From positions 1-25,316 of IMG/VR virus record IMGVR_UViG_3300007735_000526: a stretch of DNA of 25,316 nt. One strand, written 5' to 3'. A program made the translations under genes and the position numbers. How positions within the stretch are numbered: position 1 is the first letter of the stretch; every line of letters begins with the position of its first letter. The DNA comes from a virus. The notes beneath the pieces were generated by a model, which did no database searches, had not been told where the DNA came from, and was given only the letters and a program-made list of their open reading frames with translations. Shown here piece after piece: positions 25,038 to 25,316 of the stretch.

Positions 25038-25316
25038 AAAGTAAATTTTAGGATGAGATTGATAGTTATATAGTTGTATATCATCCTCCATTAAACACTT
25101 ACAAAAATTATCATCTGAAAAGCCTCTCAGTATTGCTTGAGCATCTAATGGACCTACACCACATTCACCACTTTCAGTTGGCCACCATTCTGTGTTTATA
25201 TTGAGCTTAGGTAGTGGGTATGGTTCTCTACTTATTTGTTCTTTTACTCCATCTAGATGGTTATTATAAATGTGCACATCTCCAAGATTACAGATAAGCT
25301 CATCAGGAATCATGTT
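25023..25316 (-). CDS. thyA: thymidylate synthase, C-terminal part
   Basis: 97 residues up to the window edge; the catalytic Cys region lies outside. LGDVHIYNNHLDGVKEQISR (dUMP-binding D-x-H-x-Y motif) followed by EPYPLPKLNI and the end QSHPKIYFPLSN are characteristic of ThyA. Reaction: dUMP plus methylene-tetrahydrofolate to dTMP, for phage DNA synthesis. The tail HPKIYFPLSN differs from the more canonical HPTIKAPLSN found twice as orphan tails downstream, suggesting that this thyA end was replaced. Followed by a strong terminator. Confidence 0.92.
   Translation of the reverse strand, partial: NMIPDELICNLGDVHIYNNHLDGVKEQISREPYPLPKLNINTEWWPTESGECGVGPLDAQAILRGFSDDNFCKCLMEDDIQLYNYQSHPKIYFPLSN

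Overview
This window looks like part of a large tailed-phage genome (T4-like myovirus gene types) whose host belongs to the Bacteroidetes (Bacteroidota), probably a flavobacterium-like bacterium. Reasons: (i) almost every gene lies on the minus strand in tight, overlapping order; (ii) the left end carries T4-type baseplate, structural and gp55-like late-sigma genes; (iii) at least fifteen intergenic spaces carry a Bacteroidetes-type promoter (-33 TTTG, 20-nt spacer, -7 TAnnTTTR) instead of a Shine-Dalgarno-led bacterial signal; (iv) several families typical of Bacteroidetes and their phages occur (DUF3127, SC-lipobox lipoproteins, AT-hook proteins).

Layout, read right to left in the direction of transcription. 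25316-23728: the end of thymidylate synthase (thyA), then a 1.2-kb block of small genes bounded by a perfect 79-bp repeat and containing two orphan copies of the ThyA C-terminal tail. 23724-18657: small early-type genes, each cluster with its own promoter, then a RecA/RadA-like ATPase. 18656-18140: about 500 nt without a gene but full of RNA helices. 18098-17666 and 17567-16162: a set of small genes separated by hairpins with the architecture of integron attC sites (R''-L''-spacer-L'-R'), i.e. a cassette-like array without an integrase in view. 16116-14304: small hypothetical genes with near-identical promoter/leader modules. 14186-12562: five tRNA-like RNAs alternating with tiny, mostly membrane-protein genes. 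12187-9436: an operon with AT-hook protein, small membrane proteins and a ClpP-like protease. 9377-8028: DUF932 protein, tRNA and GIY-YIG/T5orf172 protein. 7995-5657: one RNA-rich transcription unit with a structured leader, a 48-aa lipoprotein, several helices, another tRNA-like RNA, tRNA-Gly, a CAU tRNA, small proteins, a complete tmRNA (ssrA) and an HNH nuclease, ending in a strong terminator. 5630-1: HD hydrolase, late-sigma-like factor and baseplate/structural genes ending in a gp25-like wedge protein cut by the window edge.

The main novelty candidates are: (1) a family of tRNA-like RNAs (five sharing one tRNA-Leu-like acceptor/D/T scaffold, one with another acceptor) in which the anticodon region is replaced by a pseudoknot joining the upstream loop to a long variable-arm loop; (2) the integron-like cassette array in a phage context, with open reading frames running across cassette junctions; (3) a phage tmRNA predicted to encode an unusually long 25-residue tag, on a genome that also carries its own ClpP; (4) repeated ThyA tails as scars of gene-block insertion at the 3' end of thyA. 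All functional statements are from reading the sequence and family knowledge; nothing was searched or folded by software.
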